Positions 1-12,428 of a stretch of DNA of 64,000 bases are shown piece after piece. The notes beneath the pieces are model-generated. The model saw nothing but the letters and a program-made list of their open reading frames with translations, made no database searches and was not told the origin of the DNA. The stretch spans positions 43,512-107,511 of the forward strand of contig NZ_JAUTXR010000163.1 in the NCBI RefSeq assembly GCF_030658505.1. The letters are read 5' to 3'. How positions within the stretch are numbered: the first letter of the stretch is position 1; the number at the start of each line of letters is the position of its first letter. This DNA is from Stenotrophomonas raiganjensis (SeqCode). Lineage in GTDB: Bacteria > Pseudomonadota > Gammaproteobacteria > Xanthomonadales > Xanthomonadaceae. A program made the position numbers and the translations under genes.

Positions 1-502
1 GGGTGGCCTTGGTCAGGATCGGGGTTTCGATGTCCTGGAAGCCCTTTTCGTCCAGGTGGCGGCGCAGGGCCTGCACCAGCTTGATGCGGGTGCGCTGCAT
101 GCGCTGCATTTCCGGGCGGCGCAGGTCCAGGTAGCGGTACTTCAGGCGGGTTTCCTCGCCCGGGTTCTCGTGGGCGTGGAACGGCAGCGGCGCGGCCTTG
201 TTCAGCACGGTGATGGCGGTGGCGATCACTTCCACCTTGCCGGTGCGCATCTTGTCGTTCACTGCGTGGCGGGCGCGCACGACGCCTTCCACCTGCAGCA
301 CGTCCTCGTAGCCCAGCGACGCGGCCACGGCGAACACTTCAGCGTTGTCGACCTCCACGGTCACCTGCACGATGCCTTCATGATCCCGGAGATCGATGAA
401 GCAGACGCCGCCCTGGTTACGGGCCACGTCGGTCCAGCCGGCGAGGGTGACAGTCTGGCCAATCAGGGTCTCGTCGACCAGGCCGCAGAAGTGGGTACGC
501 AT
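1..502 (-). CDS. aspS: Aspartyl-tRNA synthetase, N-terminal part (runs off window)
   Basis: Charges tRNA-Asp with aspartate in the cytoplasm. Only the first ~167 residues are inside the window, on the minus strand starting at the ATG whose complement is at 500-502. They begin [16 protein letters not shown] and continue into the OB-fold anticodon-binding domain ([19 protein letters not shown]) and the start of the class II catalytic domain ([13 protein letters not shown], then [13 protein letters not shown]). This is the standard bacterial-type AspRS start. The C-terminal catalytic motifs 2 and 3 lie outside. The divergent neighbour is a secreted DUF3011 protein, with about 160 bases between the two starts. 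Confidence 0.95.
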   Translation of the reverse strand, partial: MRTHFCGLVDETLIGQTVTLAGWTDVARNQGGVCFIDLRDHEGIVQVTVEVDNAEVFAVAASLGYEDVLQVEGVVRARHAVNDKMRTGKVEVIATAITVLNKAAPLPFHAHENPGEETRLKYRYLDLRRPEMQRMQRTRIKLVQALRRHLDEKGFQDIETPILTKAT

Positions 503-661
503 TGGGGGGAAGCTCCGCTGGAGAACGCCGGCACCGGATGGGGGCCGGAAAGCCTCGTATTCTGCGGCCGAGGCCCCGGCCGGGGCAAATCCGGCCAGTC
601 ACACCGGCTTGATCGCCCCCCTCCCTATAGTCGGGCACCTGCCTCCGTATGGGATGCCGCC

Positions 662-1405
662 ATGAAACCGCTGTCCCTGGCCAGCCTGGCCGTGACCCTC
701 AGCCTGGGGGCGCTGGGCGCCCTTGCCCTGCCCGCCCCCTCCGCTTCTGCGCAGAACGGGGTGATCCGCTGCGAAAGCCAGAACAACCGCGAACGGGTCT
801 GCAATACCGGCTGGCGCAATGCACAGCTGGTCCGCCAGCTGTCCGGCAGCGCCTGCGACGAAGGCCGCACCTGGGGCAGCCGCAATGGCAGCATCTGGGT
901 CACCAATGGCTGCCGCGCCGAATTCGTCGAGGCCCGCGGTGGCTGGGGCGGCGGCAACGGCGGCGGCTGGGGGGGCAACAACGGCCGCCCCGGCGAAACC
1001 ATCCGCTGCGAGAGCCAGAACAATCGCGAGCGCAGCTGCCCGGTGGGCTGGCGCAATGCCCGCCTGGTGCGCCAGCTGTCCGGCAGCCCCTGCGACGAAG
1101 GCCGCACCTGGGGCGTGCGCAACGGCGTGGTGTGGGTCAGCAGCGGCTGCCGCGCGGAGTTCGCCGAAGCCCGCGGCTGGGGCGGTGGTGGCGGTGGCTG
1201 GGGAGGCGGCAACAGCAACTATTCGATCACCTGCAGCAGCAACAACAACCGCTCGCAGACCTGCGACTGGGATGAGCGCCAGGGCCGGCCGGTGCTGCAG
1301 CAGCAGCTGTCCGGCAGTGCCTGCCAGGAGGGCCGCAGCTGGGGCTACTCACGTGGCCAGGTGTGGGTGAGCAACGGCTGCCGCGCACGTTTCGGTACGC
1401 GGTGA
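662..1405 (+). CDS. Secreted DUF3011 protein with three tandem domains
   Basis: 247 residues. A Sec signal peptide (MKPLSLASLAVTL..., cleavage near the ASAQ segment at ~32) is followed by three ~65-residue repeats. Each has a Cys-containing pattern of the type C-S/E-x-N-N-R-x-x-C ... LSGS-x-C-x-E-GR-x-WG ... VSNGCRA-F, the signature of DUF3011. Gly/Trp-rich linkers (GGWGGGNGGGWGG type) separate the repeats. The four conserved Cys per repeat suggest disulfides in the periplasm or outside the cell. The ATG at 662 is chosen because the signal peptide begins there; the frame stays open far upstream over the aspS antisense region. The molecular function of DUF3011 is not established to my knowledge. 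Confidence 0.85.
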   Translation: MKPLSLASLAVTLSLGALGALALPAPSASAQNGVIRCESQNNRERVCNTGWRNAQLVRQLSGSACDEGRTWGSRNGSIWVTNGCRAEFVEARGGWGGGNGGGWGGNNGRPGETIRCESQNNRERSCPVGWRNARLVRQLSGSPCDEGRTWGVRNGVVWVSSGCRAEFAEARGWGGGGGGWGGGNSNYSITCSSNNNRSQTCDWDERQGRPVLQQQLSGSACQEGRSWGYSRGQVWVSNGCRARFGTR

Positions 1406-1408
1406 GGG

Positions 1409-1485
1409 GTAGCGCCGGGCCATGCCCGGCGTGCGCCGTGGCGCGGTCAACCGCAGAAAACCCGCCGGGCACGGCCCGGCGCTAC
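1409..1485. repeat. Inverted pair of SMAG-type GTAG palindromes
   Basis: Two GTAG-headed palindromes (GTAGCGCCGGGCCATGCCC type) face each other about 30 bases apart, between the 3' ends of convergent genes. They match the S. maltophilia SMAG family of REP-like repeats, and paired units of this sort fold into long mRNA hairpins. The inner edge at 1482-1484 also supplies the TAG stop of the minus-strand lipoprotein gene. Confidence 0.8.
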
Positions 1486-2126
1486 CGGGCTGGCTGCGCG
1501 GCCTCATCACCCCACGGCGGTGGCGGCAGGTCGACGGGCTTGCTCAGGTCGAACTGCACGCGGAAGCGACGACCGTCCGGGCGGGTCAGTTCGTAGACGA
1601 AGGTGTGGTCAGGATCGATCTCCATCGCCCAGGTATTGTGCGTGGAGGCCAGCATGTCGGCGCGCCGGAACATCGCCACCGAATCGGCATCGGCCGGGAA
1701 CCGTTGGCGCTCTGCGGTGCCTGGCGGCGTGCTGTCGCCACCATAGAGCGTGATCGCATCGGGGCTGCCGTCCTGGTGGCGGTGGTCGTGCTTCAGGCGC
1801 AGGCCGTTTCCGGTGCGGGTCAGCACCCAGGTGCGCGAGTGGTCGTCCCCCACATGGAAGGGGATGCGCAGCTCGTGCGCCGGATCGGCACAGCCGCGCA
1901 CGTGCATGACCAGGCGCTGCCCGGCGAACGGATCCTTGCCGGTCGGTGCCGGCGTGTCCTCCACCACCTTGCCGGCGTAGGCCTGGCCGCAATGTGCGGC
2001 CACGGCAGCCATGAAGGCGTCGGCCGGTGCAGTCGCCAGATCATGGGCGACAGTATCGGAGCGCTGCGAACAGGCAGCGAGGCTGAGCAGGAGGGCGGAA
2101 GCGGTGACAACGGCAGGCAGTTTCAT
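1482..2126 (-). CDS. Hypothetical lipoprotein
   Basis: 214 residues. The N-terminus is a lipoprotein signal (MKLPAVVTASALLLSLAAC, lipobox LAAC with Cys19), so the protein is expected to be lipidated and periplasm-facing. The body is hydrophilic, with no catalytic motif that I recognise. A central segment (residues ~90-160) alternates short charged strands such as DDHSRTWVLTRTGNGLRLKHD, which resembles periplasmic beta-rich domains. It is convergent with the DUF3011 gene, and its TAG stop is provided by a SMAG repeat. The function is unknown. Confidence 0.8.
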   Translation of the reverse strand: MKLPAVVTASALLLSLAACSQRSDTVAHDLATAPADAFMAAVAAHCGQAYAGKVVEDTPAPTGKDPFAGQRLVMHVRGCADPAHELRIPFHVGDDHSRTWVLTRTGNGLRLKHDHRHQDGSPDAITLYGGDSTPPGTAERQRFPADADSVAMFRRADMLASTHNTWAMEIDPDHTFVYELTRPDGRRFRVQFDLSKPVDLPPPPWGDEAAQPAR

Positions 2127-2179
2127 GCCCCAACCCTAACGGCCATGGCCGACGGGCGCAAACCGCACGCGGCAACCGC

Positions 2180-3394
2180 TCAGCGTTCGGCGATGTGCGG
2201 TTCCGGCAGCGTTTCGGTGGCCGCCACCGGTGCAGCCGCGCCCTCGCCTGCCGGCTCCTGTTCGACCGGATCGACATCGAACGGCGTGCGGAACACCAGC
2301 GACGGCAGCAGCGTGGTCAGCGCCGCATACAGCAGCAGCGCGCCGAACAGCACCGCCGGAATCTGGAAGCGCTCGCGCATGATCGCGGCCAGCACCAGGG
2401 TGAAGATCAGCGTCGGTGCCAATGCCAGCGAGACCCGCAGGCTGCTGCGGAAACTCTCGCCGAACATCACCCGGCGCTGCAGCCAGACCACGCCGATGCG
2501 CAGCGGCAGCACCACCAGGGTGATCACGATGCCCAGCCCCAGCGCCTCGAAACTGAGTGCTTCGCTGGGCACCTTGGTGCCGGCATTGAAGAAATAGAAC
2601 GGCACGAAGAACGAGGCGAACAGGCGCAGCGCGTGCAGGTTCTCATGCGAGGCCAGCAGCGGCATGCGCTGGTGCAGCAGGCGCGCGACCAGGCCGGCGA
2701 TGAACGCACCGACCAGGTAGTACACGCCCAGCAGATAGGTGATGTAGGCCGCCACCATGCCGACCATCACCAACAGCGAGAATTCCGAGCCGGGCGCGTG
2801 CGGCGCCACCCAGCGGCCGAGCGCGATGAACAACAGCGGCAGGCCGATCATCATCGCCAGCAGCGCGAGGCTGGACAGCGCCATGTGGCCCGGATCCCCC
2901 GCCTGCAGCACGATGAACAACGCCGCCAGCGCCAGCAGTTCGCCGGCAATGGCCTTGCTGGTCACCCAGAACCGCTCGTCTTCGCTCAGGCCCAGCCGCG
3001 ACAGCGAATCCATGATGAAACCGGTGGAGGGCGTCAGCAGCGCCAGCGCCAACAGGCCCGCGGCCTGCCACGGCAGCCCCGCATAGCGCCAGGCCAGCCA
3101 GCCCACGCCGAACAGCGTGCCGGTACGGATCACCAGATGTGCCAGCAGCGGCCACATGCCCCGGCGCAGCGCCTGCAGGTCCACTTCCAGGCCGGCGAAC
3201 AGGAACAGCGAGGAAATACCCAGCGTGGCCAGCAGGCCGATCACCGCATCGTGGGCCTGGTCGCCCAGCCAGAGCATGCCGATGATGCCGAACAACAGGC
3301 AGGTCAGCGGCGCAGGCAGGCTGAAACGCTGCAGCGCGCGTGGGATCACCAGCAGCGCGAAGATCAGCAGCAGGTAGATCAATTCATGGCTCAT
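2180..3394 (-). CDS. Cation:proton antiporter, CPA2 family (no TrkA domain)
   Basis: 404-residue inner membrane protein that starts MSHELIYLLLIFALLVIPRAL and is made almost entirely of hydrophobic helices (about 11-12). It shows family patterns of the Na+/H+ exchanger (KefB-like) fold, such as LFLFAGLEVDLQAL and TPSTGFIMDSLSRLGLSEDE. It ends in a short hydrophilic tail and lacks the C-terminal Rossmann TrkA-N domain found in the YbaL-like antiporter at 10.2 kb. The role is predicted to be monovalent cation/proton exchange; the ion is not deducible. Confidence 0.85.
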   Translation of the reverse strand: MSHELIYLLLIFALLVIPRALQRFSLPAPLTCLLFGIIGMLWLGDQAHDAVIGLLATLGISSLFLFAGLEVDLQALRRGMWPLLAHLVIRTGTLFGVGWLAWRYAGLPWQAAGLLALALLTPSTGFIMDSLSRLGLSEDERFWVTSKAIAGELLALAALFIVLQAGDPGHMALSSLALLAMMIGLPLLFIALGRWVAPHAPGSEFSLLVMVGMVAAYITYLLGVYYLVGAFIAGLVARLLHQRMPLLASHENLHALRLFASFFVPFYFFNAGTKVPSEALSFEALGLGIVITLVVLPLRIGVVWLQRRVMFGESFRSSLRVSLALAPTLIFTLVLAAIMRERFQIPAVLFGALLLYAALTTLLPSLVFRTPFDVDPVEQEPAGEGAAAPVAATETLPEPHIAER

Positions 3395-3479
3395 GGGGGA
3401 CTTCCGTGTGGTTCGAACGCGCGCAGGATGCGCGCGCCGAACCGATCCGGCAAGCTACCTGCCGATGACCCCGGTTACC

Positions 3480-4391
3480 TCAACCGATCAGGTGATCGGC
3501 AATGCGCCCCACCTGGGCCAGCACCACGGCGCGCTGTTCGTTGCTGATCGCACCGGCCTGCAGGTAGGCGGTCAGCACCCACGGCGCGCCGCCGGCCATC
3601 GGCCACAGCACGGCGATGTCGTTGCGCGCGTCCTCGCCATTGCTGCCGGTCTTGTCGCCTACCCGCCAGCGCTTGCCAAGGCCGGCACGCAGGCAGTCAT
3701 CGCCGGTTTCGTTGTCGATCAACCAGTCGGCCAACTGCTGCCGCGAGGCCGGTTGCAGCACATCGCCCAGCACCACACGCTGCAGGCTGGCGGCCATCGC
3801 GGCCGGCGTGGTGGTGTCGCGCGGATCGCCCTCGGCAAAGCTGTTCAGTTCCGGCTCCAGGCGGTCGCTGCGGCTGACCGTGTCGCCGCTGGCGCGCAGG
3901 AAGGCGGTCACCGCGGGCGGGCCACCGACCACGCCGAACAGCAGGTTGGCGGCGGTATTGTCACTGGTGATCAAGGTGGCCCTGCACAGGTCGCGCACGG
4001 TCATGTCCTTGCCGGCGTGGCGACGGGTCACCGGGGCGTGCGAGAGCAGATCGGCATCGCGCACCGGCACGCGCCGGTCGAGCAGCGCGGGCGCGCGCTC
4101 GGCCTGACTGAGCACGGTGGCGGCGAGCATGCTCTTGAAGGTGCTGCACATCGGGAAGCGCTCGTCCTGGCGGTGGCCGACGCGGCGACCGCTGGCGGTG
4201 TCGAGCAGGGTCACGCCCAAGCGCCCGGCACAGGCCTTCTCCAAGGTGGCGAAGTCGGGGGCGGCGGTGATGGCGGACGCGGTCGGGGCAGCCCGGGGTG
4301 TCGCCCCAGGTGCACGTGCCAGCAACGGCAGGGCAAGCGAGGAAGCAACGGCGGCACCACTGAACTGCAGGAATCGGCGACGGGCGAACAT
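3480..4391 (-). CDS. blaL2: Inducible class A beta-lactamase L2
   Basis: Periplasmic serine beta-lactamase that hydrolyses cephalosporins and other beta-lactams. 303 residues with an RR-containing (Tat-like) signal, MFARRRFLQFSGAAVASS. All active-site elements are intact: STFK with the nucleophile Ser at residue 83, SDN at 143-145, the omega-loop Glu in EPELN (~179), and KTG at 247-249. The Cys just before the catalytic serine (MCSTFK) is also seen in L2-like enzymes. It is divergent from ampR with a 174-base gap, the standard arrangement for AmpR-controlled induction by cell-wall fragments. The sequence fits the chromosomal L2 enzyme of S. maltophilia. Confidence 0.95.
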   Translation of the reverse strand: MFARRRFLQFSGAAVASSLALPLLARAPGATPRAAPTASAITAAPDFATLEKACAGRLGVTLLDTASGRRVGHRQDERFPMCSTFKSMLAATVLSQAERAPALLDRRVPVRDADLLSHAPVTRRHAGKDMTVRDLCRATLITSDNTAANLLFGVVGGPPAVTAFLRASGDTVSRSDRLEPELNSFAEGDPRDTTTPAAMAASLQRVVLGDVLQPASRQQLADWLIDNETGDDCLRAGLGKRWRVGDKTGSNGEDARNDIAVLWPMAGGAPWVLTAYLQAGAISNEQRAVVLAQVGRIADHLIG

Positions 4392-4565
4392 ACGGGCTCT
4401 CCTGGGAACCGCTCGATTATTCAGTCCGGCACACGGGGCGACCAGCGCGAAATATCAGCGGGAGCCATGAATATTATTTATGCCTGTCGCATTCAACCCC
4501 CTGCCATTACGAACCACGCCATCAACGGGGTAGGATCAGTCATCACTCCAGCTCACGACTGCACG
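4392..4565. promoter_or_regulatory. Divergent blaL2-ampR control region
   Basis: 174 bases between the two divergent starts. The middle is much more AT-rich than the flanks (4466-4500). It contains an inverted repeat, TGAAT / ATTCA, with an ~18-base spacer, which could belong to the AmpR (LysR-type) site. A TTGAAT hexamer on the minus strand (complement 4491-4496) followed by an AT-rich stretch is a possible L2 promoter. The exact operator is inference. Confidence 0.55.
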
Positions 4566-5429
4566 ATGCTGCACCCGACCCTGCCGCTGAATGCGCTGCG
4601 CGCGTTCGAGGCCGCCGCCCGCCACCAGAACTTCACCCGTGCCGCGCTTGAGCTGTGCGTCAGCCAGGCCGCGCTAAGTCATCAGATCCGTGGGCTGGAG
4701 GACCGGCTTGGCATCCGCCTGTTCCACCGCCTGCCGCGCGGCGTTGCGCTCACCGACGAGGGCGCGGCGCTGTATCCGGTGCTCAACGAGTCGTTCGAAC
4801 GCATCTCGGCCAGCATCGCGCGCTACACCGGTGGACCGGCCCGCGAAGTACTGACGCTGGGCGTGGTCGGCACCTTCGCCACTGGCTGGCTGCTGCCACG
4901 GCTGGCCGGGTTCGAGGCCGCGCACCCGGATATCGAGCTGCGCCTGCAGACCCACAACAACCGCATCGACCTCGCCGGGGAAGGCCTGGACCTGGCAATC
5001 CGCTTTGGTGACGGCGACTGGCAGGGCCAGGCCTGCACGGCGATCCTCGATGCGCCCTTCGCGCCGCTGTGCGCGCCGGCATTGGCGCGGCGGCTGAAAC
5101 AGCCACGCGACCTGGGCACGCTGCCGCTGCTGCGTTCCTATCGCAGCGACGAATGGCCGCGCTGGCTGCAGGCGGCAGGGGTCAGTGGCGTCGAAGCACG
5201 CGGACCGGTGTTCGATTCGTCCCTGACGGTGGCGATGGCTGCGGTCGGTGGTGCCGGCGTAGCCCTGCTGCCGCTGCGCATGTTCGAGCAGGAACTGGCC
5301 GAGGGCCGGCTGCTGCAGCCGTTCAGCACCACGCTGGAGCTGGGGCGCTACTGGCTGACGCGGCTGCGCTCGCGAGCAGAGCGCGAGCCGGCCAAGCGCT
5401 TCCGCGAGTGGCTGCAGGCGCAGGGATGA
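4566..5429 (+). CDS. ampR: LysR-type regulator of the beta-lactamase
   Basis: 287 residues. The N-terminal winged helix-turn-helix (residues ~6-65: LNALRAFEAAARHQNFTRAA, then VSQAALSHQIRGLE, RLFHRLPRGV) is followed by the periplasmic-binding-like LysR effector domain (~92-285). In characterised AmpR proteins the effector is a muropeptide or UDP-MurNAc-peptide, and the protein both represses and activates the divergent lactamase gene. The start at 4566 (MLHPTLPLNALRAF) is the one that places the HTH normally; the frame is open further upstream but crosses the intergenic region and blaL2. The stop abuts a 67-nt palindrome. Confidence 0.92.
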   Translation: MLHPTLPLNALRAFEAAARHQNFTRAALELCVSQAALSHQIRGLEDRLGIRLFHRLPRGVALTDEGAALYPVLNESFERISASIARYTGGPAREVLTLGVVGTFATGWLLPRLAGFEAAHPDIELRLQTHNNRIDLAGEGLDLAIRFGDGDWQGQACTAILDAPFAPLCAPALARRLKQPRDLGTLPLLRSYRSDEWPRWLQAAGVSGVEARGPVFDSSLTVAMAAVGGAGVALLPLRMFEQELAEGRLLQPFSTTLELGRYWLTRLRSRAEREPAKRFREWLQAQG

Positions 5430-5495
5430 AAAAGGGGACGGAGGGGATTAAGTCGTTTGTGCCACAAACGACTTAATCCCCTCCGTCCCTTTTTT
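5429..5495. repeat. 67-nt palindrome, copy 1
   Basis: Nearly perfect inverted repeat. The left arm starts AAAAAGGGGACGGAGGGGAT and reads on through TTAAGTCGTTTGTG; the right arm is its complement and ends in a T run. It lies between the convergent ampR and ABC-F genes and could work as a bidirectional terminator. A second copy lies at 25696-25762, so it is a dispersed repeat rather than a simple terminator. Confidence 0.85.
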
Positions 5496-5505
5496 CGGTT
5501 GCAGG

Positions 5506-7371
<1,866 letters not shown>

Positions 7372-7590
7372 CGGGGGAGGCGTCCATATAACCGAATGGA
7401 ATGTGCTGGTGAGCACTGTTCCTGCGACGCAATTCTAGCGTTAACGAATACTTGACGCGTCCCGGGATGCGCGGCGGCCGGCGTTCCTCTCTCCCACGTC
7501 CTCGCCGCGCGCGTCCCGGGCTCCCTCCCCCGCCAATGCCGACCCGGGCTAAATGGTTGCTTCTGCAACGTTTTTTCCGATGACCGGCAT

Positions 7591-7619
7591 TTGACAGGCA
7601 CTGAATATCCCGTTAATTG
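7591..7619 (+). promoter_or_regulatory. Sigma70-like promoter before the TonB receptor
   Basis: TTGACA (7591-7596) and TAATTG (7614-7619) are separated by exactly 17 bases, about 90 bases before the receptor ATG. The rest of the 335-base gap 7372-7706 has no gene or strong repeat. Confidence 0.55.
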
Positions 7620-7706
7620 CTGTATTGCGCACCGCAACAACCGCCGTCCGCCTCACCCCCGTGATGTCGATTCCGGTGCCGCCCCCGCCAACCGGAGCCC
7701 ATCCCG

Positions 7707-10094
<2,388 letters not shown>

Positions 10095-10097
10095 GCG

Positions 10098-10120
10098 GTA
10101 GTGCCGGCCGCTGGCCGGCA
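10098..10120 (+). repeat. SMAG-type palindrome
   Basis: GTAGTGCCGGCC-GCT-GGCCGGCA just after the receptor stop. It is one of several units of this subtype in the window (also 21451 and, inverted, 38865 and 61845). Confidence 0.8.
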
Positions 10121-10130
10121 ACTCCCTGGT

Positions 10131-10172
10131 GGGGTCAGATCCCTTTTCCTGCAGGAAAAGGGATCTGACCCC
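10131..10172. repeat. 42-nt perfect palindrome (GGGGTCAGATCCC type)
   Basis: Perfect inverted repeat: GGGGTCAGATCCCTTTTCC and its complement around a central TGCA. It is unrelated to SMAG. A degenerate relative lies at 51248-51284. It sits between two genes read in the same direction and could attenuate read-through. Confidence 0.85.
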
Positions 10173-10246
10173 ATTCGCATTCAAGGTTTGCCGTATCTGG
10201 CCTCATCGGTGAAAATCGGGGCACCCCCGATTTCCTGCGAGTGCCG

Positions 10247-11944
10247 ATGCACCATGACACCGACCTGATCAACATCGTTGCCGTTGGCCTTGGGCTCGCT
10301 TTCATCTTCGGCGCGCTGGCCAACAAGCTCCGCTTGTCTCCCCTGGTCGGTTACCTGGTTGCTGGCATCTGCGTAGGCCCGTTCACCCCCGGCTTCGTCG
10401 CCGACCAGGCGCTGGCCAACCAGCTGGCCGAGCTGGGCGTGATGCTGCTGATGTTCGGCGTCGGCCTGCACTTCTCGCTGAAGGACCTGATGGCGGTCAA
10501 GGCCATCGCCATCCCCGGTGCCATCGGCCAGATCGCGGTGGCCACCCTGCTCGGCTGGGGCGTGGCCTCGCTGATGGGCTGGCCGGCCATTCACGGCGTC
10601 ATCTTTGGTTTCTCGCTGGCCACCGCCAGTACCGTGGTACTGCTGCGGGCGATGGAGGAACGCCGCCTGCTGGAAACCATGCGCGGCAAGATCGCGGTCG
10701 GCTGGCTGATCGTCGAAGACCTGGCCTGCGTGCTGGCACTGGTGATGATGCCGGTGATGGCCGGTGTGTTCGGCCCCGATGCGGCCAAGGAATCGCACTC
10801 GCTGGGCAGCGTGCTGGCCGACATCGGCTGGACCTTCGTGCAGCTGGGCCTGTTCGTGGCGGTGATGCTGGTGGTCGGACGCCGGGTCATTCCGTGGATC
10901 CTGGAGCGCATCGCCGGTACCGGCTCACGCGAACTGTTCACCCTGTCGGTGCTGGCGATCGCGCTGGGCGTGGCGTTTGGCTCGGCCATGTTGTTCGGCG
11001 TCTCGTTCGCACTGGGCGCGTTCTTCGCCGGCATGCTGCTCAACGAATCGGAACTGAGCCACAAGGCCGCACACGATTCGCTGCCGCTGCGTGATGCGTT
11101 CGCAGTGCTGTTCTTCGTCTCGGTCGGCATGTTGTTCGACCCCAACATCCTCATCCAGCACCCGTGGCAGGTGCTGGCCACGGTGCTGATCATCATGTTC
11201 GGCAAGTCGGCCGCCGCGTTCTTCATCGTGCGTGCGTTCGGCCACCCGACCAGCACTGCGCTGACCATTTCGGCCAGCCTGGCGCAGATCGGCGAGTTCG
11301 CCTTCATCATCGCCGGCCTGGGCGTGGCACTGCAGATCCTGCCGAAGGAAGGCCAGTCGCTGGTGCTGGCTGGTGCGCTGGTGTCGATCATGCTCAATCC
11401 ACTGGTGTTCGGCCTGCTCGACCGATGGCAGGCCAAGCAGGAAAAGCAGCCGCAGACGCCGGAGCCGGAAGAGGCCACCGGCCCGTCGCGTGAGCTGCAT
11501 GACCACGCCATCGTCATTGGTTACGGCCGGGTCGGCAGCGAGCTTGCGCAGGTGCTGCGCGACCGTGGCGTGCCGGTGCTGGTGATCGATGACAACAAGG
11601 AACACGTCGAGCAGGCGCACGCCAAGGGCCTGGCGGCGATCCGCGGCAGTGCCGCGGCCGATCGGGTGCTGGCCGAGGCCCACCCGGAACGCGCCAAGAT
11701 CGCGGTACTGGCGATTCCTCAGCCGCTGGAAGCCGGTGAAGCGCTGGCCAAGCTGCGTGCGATCAATCCGGAGCTGACCCTGCTGGCGCGCGCGCACAGC
11801 GATGCCGAGGTGAAGCATCTGCTGGAGCACGGCGCGGATGGCACGGTGATGGCCGAGCGCGAGCTGGCGTACTCGTTGGCGGAGATGATCATGTCCACGC
11901 CGCCGTACCGGAATCTGGGGCAGCACAGCATTCCGGTGGTGTGA
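10247..11944 (+). CDS. ybaL: YbaL-like cation:proton antiporter with TrkA-N domain
   Basis: 565 residues. The membrane part (~1-385) is of the KefB/CPA2 type, with ELGVMLLMFGVGLHFSLKDL and FGFSLATASTVVLLRAMEER, both very close to E. coli YbaL. It is followed by a cytoplasmic NAD-binding TrkA-N domain (~420-540) with the Rossmann motif VIGYGRVGSELAQ and an acidic strand end, VIDDN. Start: GTG-CCG-ATG lies at 10241-10249; the ATG at 10247 (MHHDTDLI) matches the family N-terminus (MHHATPLI in E. coli), so it is preferred. The predicted role is K+ or Na+/H+ exchange gated by a nucleotide. Confidence 0.9.
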   Translation: MHHDTDLINIVAVGLGLAFIFGALANKLRLSPLVGYLVAGICVGPFTPGFVADQALANQLAELGVMLLMFGVGLHFSLKDLMAVKAIAIPGAIGQIAVATLLGWGVASLMGWPAIHGVIFGFSLATASTVVLLRAMEERRLLETMRGKIAVGWLIVEDLACVLALVMMPVMAGVFGPDAAKESHSLGSVLADIGWTFVQLGLFVAVMLVVGRRVIPWILERIAGTGSRELFTLSVLAIALGVAFGSAMLFGVSFALGAFFAGMLLNESELSHKAAHDSLPLRDAFAVLFFVSVGMLFDPNILIQHPWQVLATVLIIMFGKSAAAFFIVRAFGHPTSTALTISASLAQIGEFAFIIAGLGVALQILPKEGQSLVLAGALVSIMLNPLVFGLLDRWQAKQEKQPQTPEPEEATGPSRELHDHAIVIGYGRVGSELAQVLRDRGVPVLVIDDNKEHVEQAHAKGLAAIRGSAAADRVLAEAHPERAKIAVLAIPQPLEAGEALAKLRAINPELTLLARAHSDAEVKHLLEHGADGTVMAERELAYSLAEMIMSTPPYRNLGQHSIPVV

Positions 11945-12041
11945 GGGGTGTGGGTGTGGCAGGGCTTGCAGCCCTGCACCTGCCAAGGCGACGGCAGCAG
12001 CCGAAGCAACAGCAACGGCAAAAGCTGGCACTCCGTGGGAT

Positions 12042-12143
12042 GGCGAGGTGGGTCCGGTTGCGGGGGACGCCGTAAATACATCCATGTAGGCTCGGTCGCC
12101 GCATCCATGCGGCTCACGCCCCCGCAACCGGACCCACCTCGCC
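12042..12143. repeat. Cloverleaf-like element A
   Basis: Outer arms of 25 bp pair perfectly (12042-12066 with 12119-12143; the left arm starts GGCGAGGTGGGTCC). The interior holds two smaller palindromes, TACATCCATGTA (12077-12088) and GCCGCATCCATGCGGC. As single-stranded DNA or RNA this is a three-way junction. Related elements are at 23349-23454 (same orientation) and 23693-23794 (inverted). It lies between the convergent 3' ends of ybaL and metY. Confidence 0.85.
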
Positions 12144-12167
12144 TTCGACAATTCGCCGCAATCTGCA

Positions 12168-12256
12168 GTAGATCACGCCATGCGTGGATGCTGTTCGATG
12201 AACTGTCGAAATGTTCGATTCCGATGGAGATACATCCACGCATGGCGTGGATCTAC
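12168..12256. repeat. Inverted pair of SMAG palindromes (GTAGATCCACGCC type)
   Basis: A left unit, GTAGATCACGCCATGCGTGG (one base short of consensus), and a right unit that is its inverse, ending GGATCTAC. They face each other across ~45 bases. This lies directly after cloverleaf element A in the 483-base gap between ybaL and metY. Confidence 0.75.
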
Positions 12257-12290
12257 CGGGTTGGATGCCGGCCAACGGTACATGGAAAGC

Positions 12291-12326
12291 AAAAAAATCC
12301 CCGGTCGACCCGCATCGACCGGGGAT
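12291..12326 (-). terminator. Rho-independent terminator for metY
   Basis: A 12-bp perfect stem (ATCCCCGGTCGA at 12297-12308 and its complement at 12315-12326, 6-base loop) is followed on the minus strand by a run of seven T. It lies ~100 bases beyond the metY stop. Confidence 0.85.
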
Positions 12327-12428
12327 CTGGATCGCCACGTTGCCACGCCTTGGAGAGGCAGTTCCACCGTAGCGCATCGCGTGGCTGGTGGTGATCGCCT
12401 GTGGCGATATGCACCAAGCGCGCGGCTA

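Noticed and set aside
10241-10246. GTG at 10241 as the ybaL start
   Set aside because: The family N-terminus MHH.. begins at ATG 10247.
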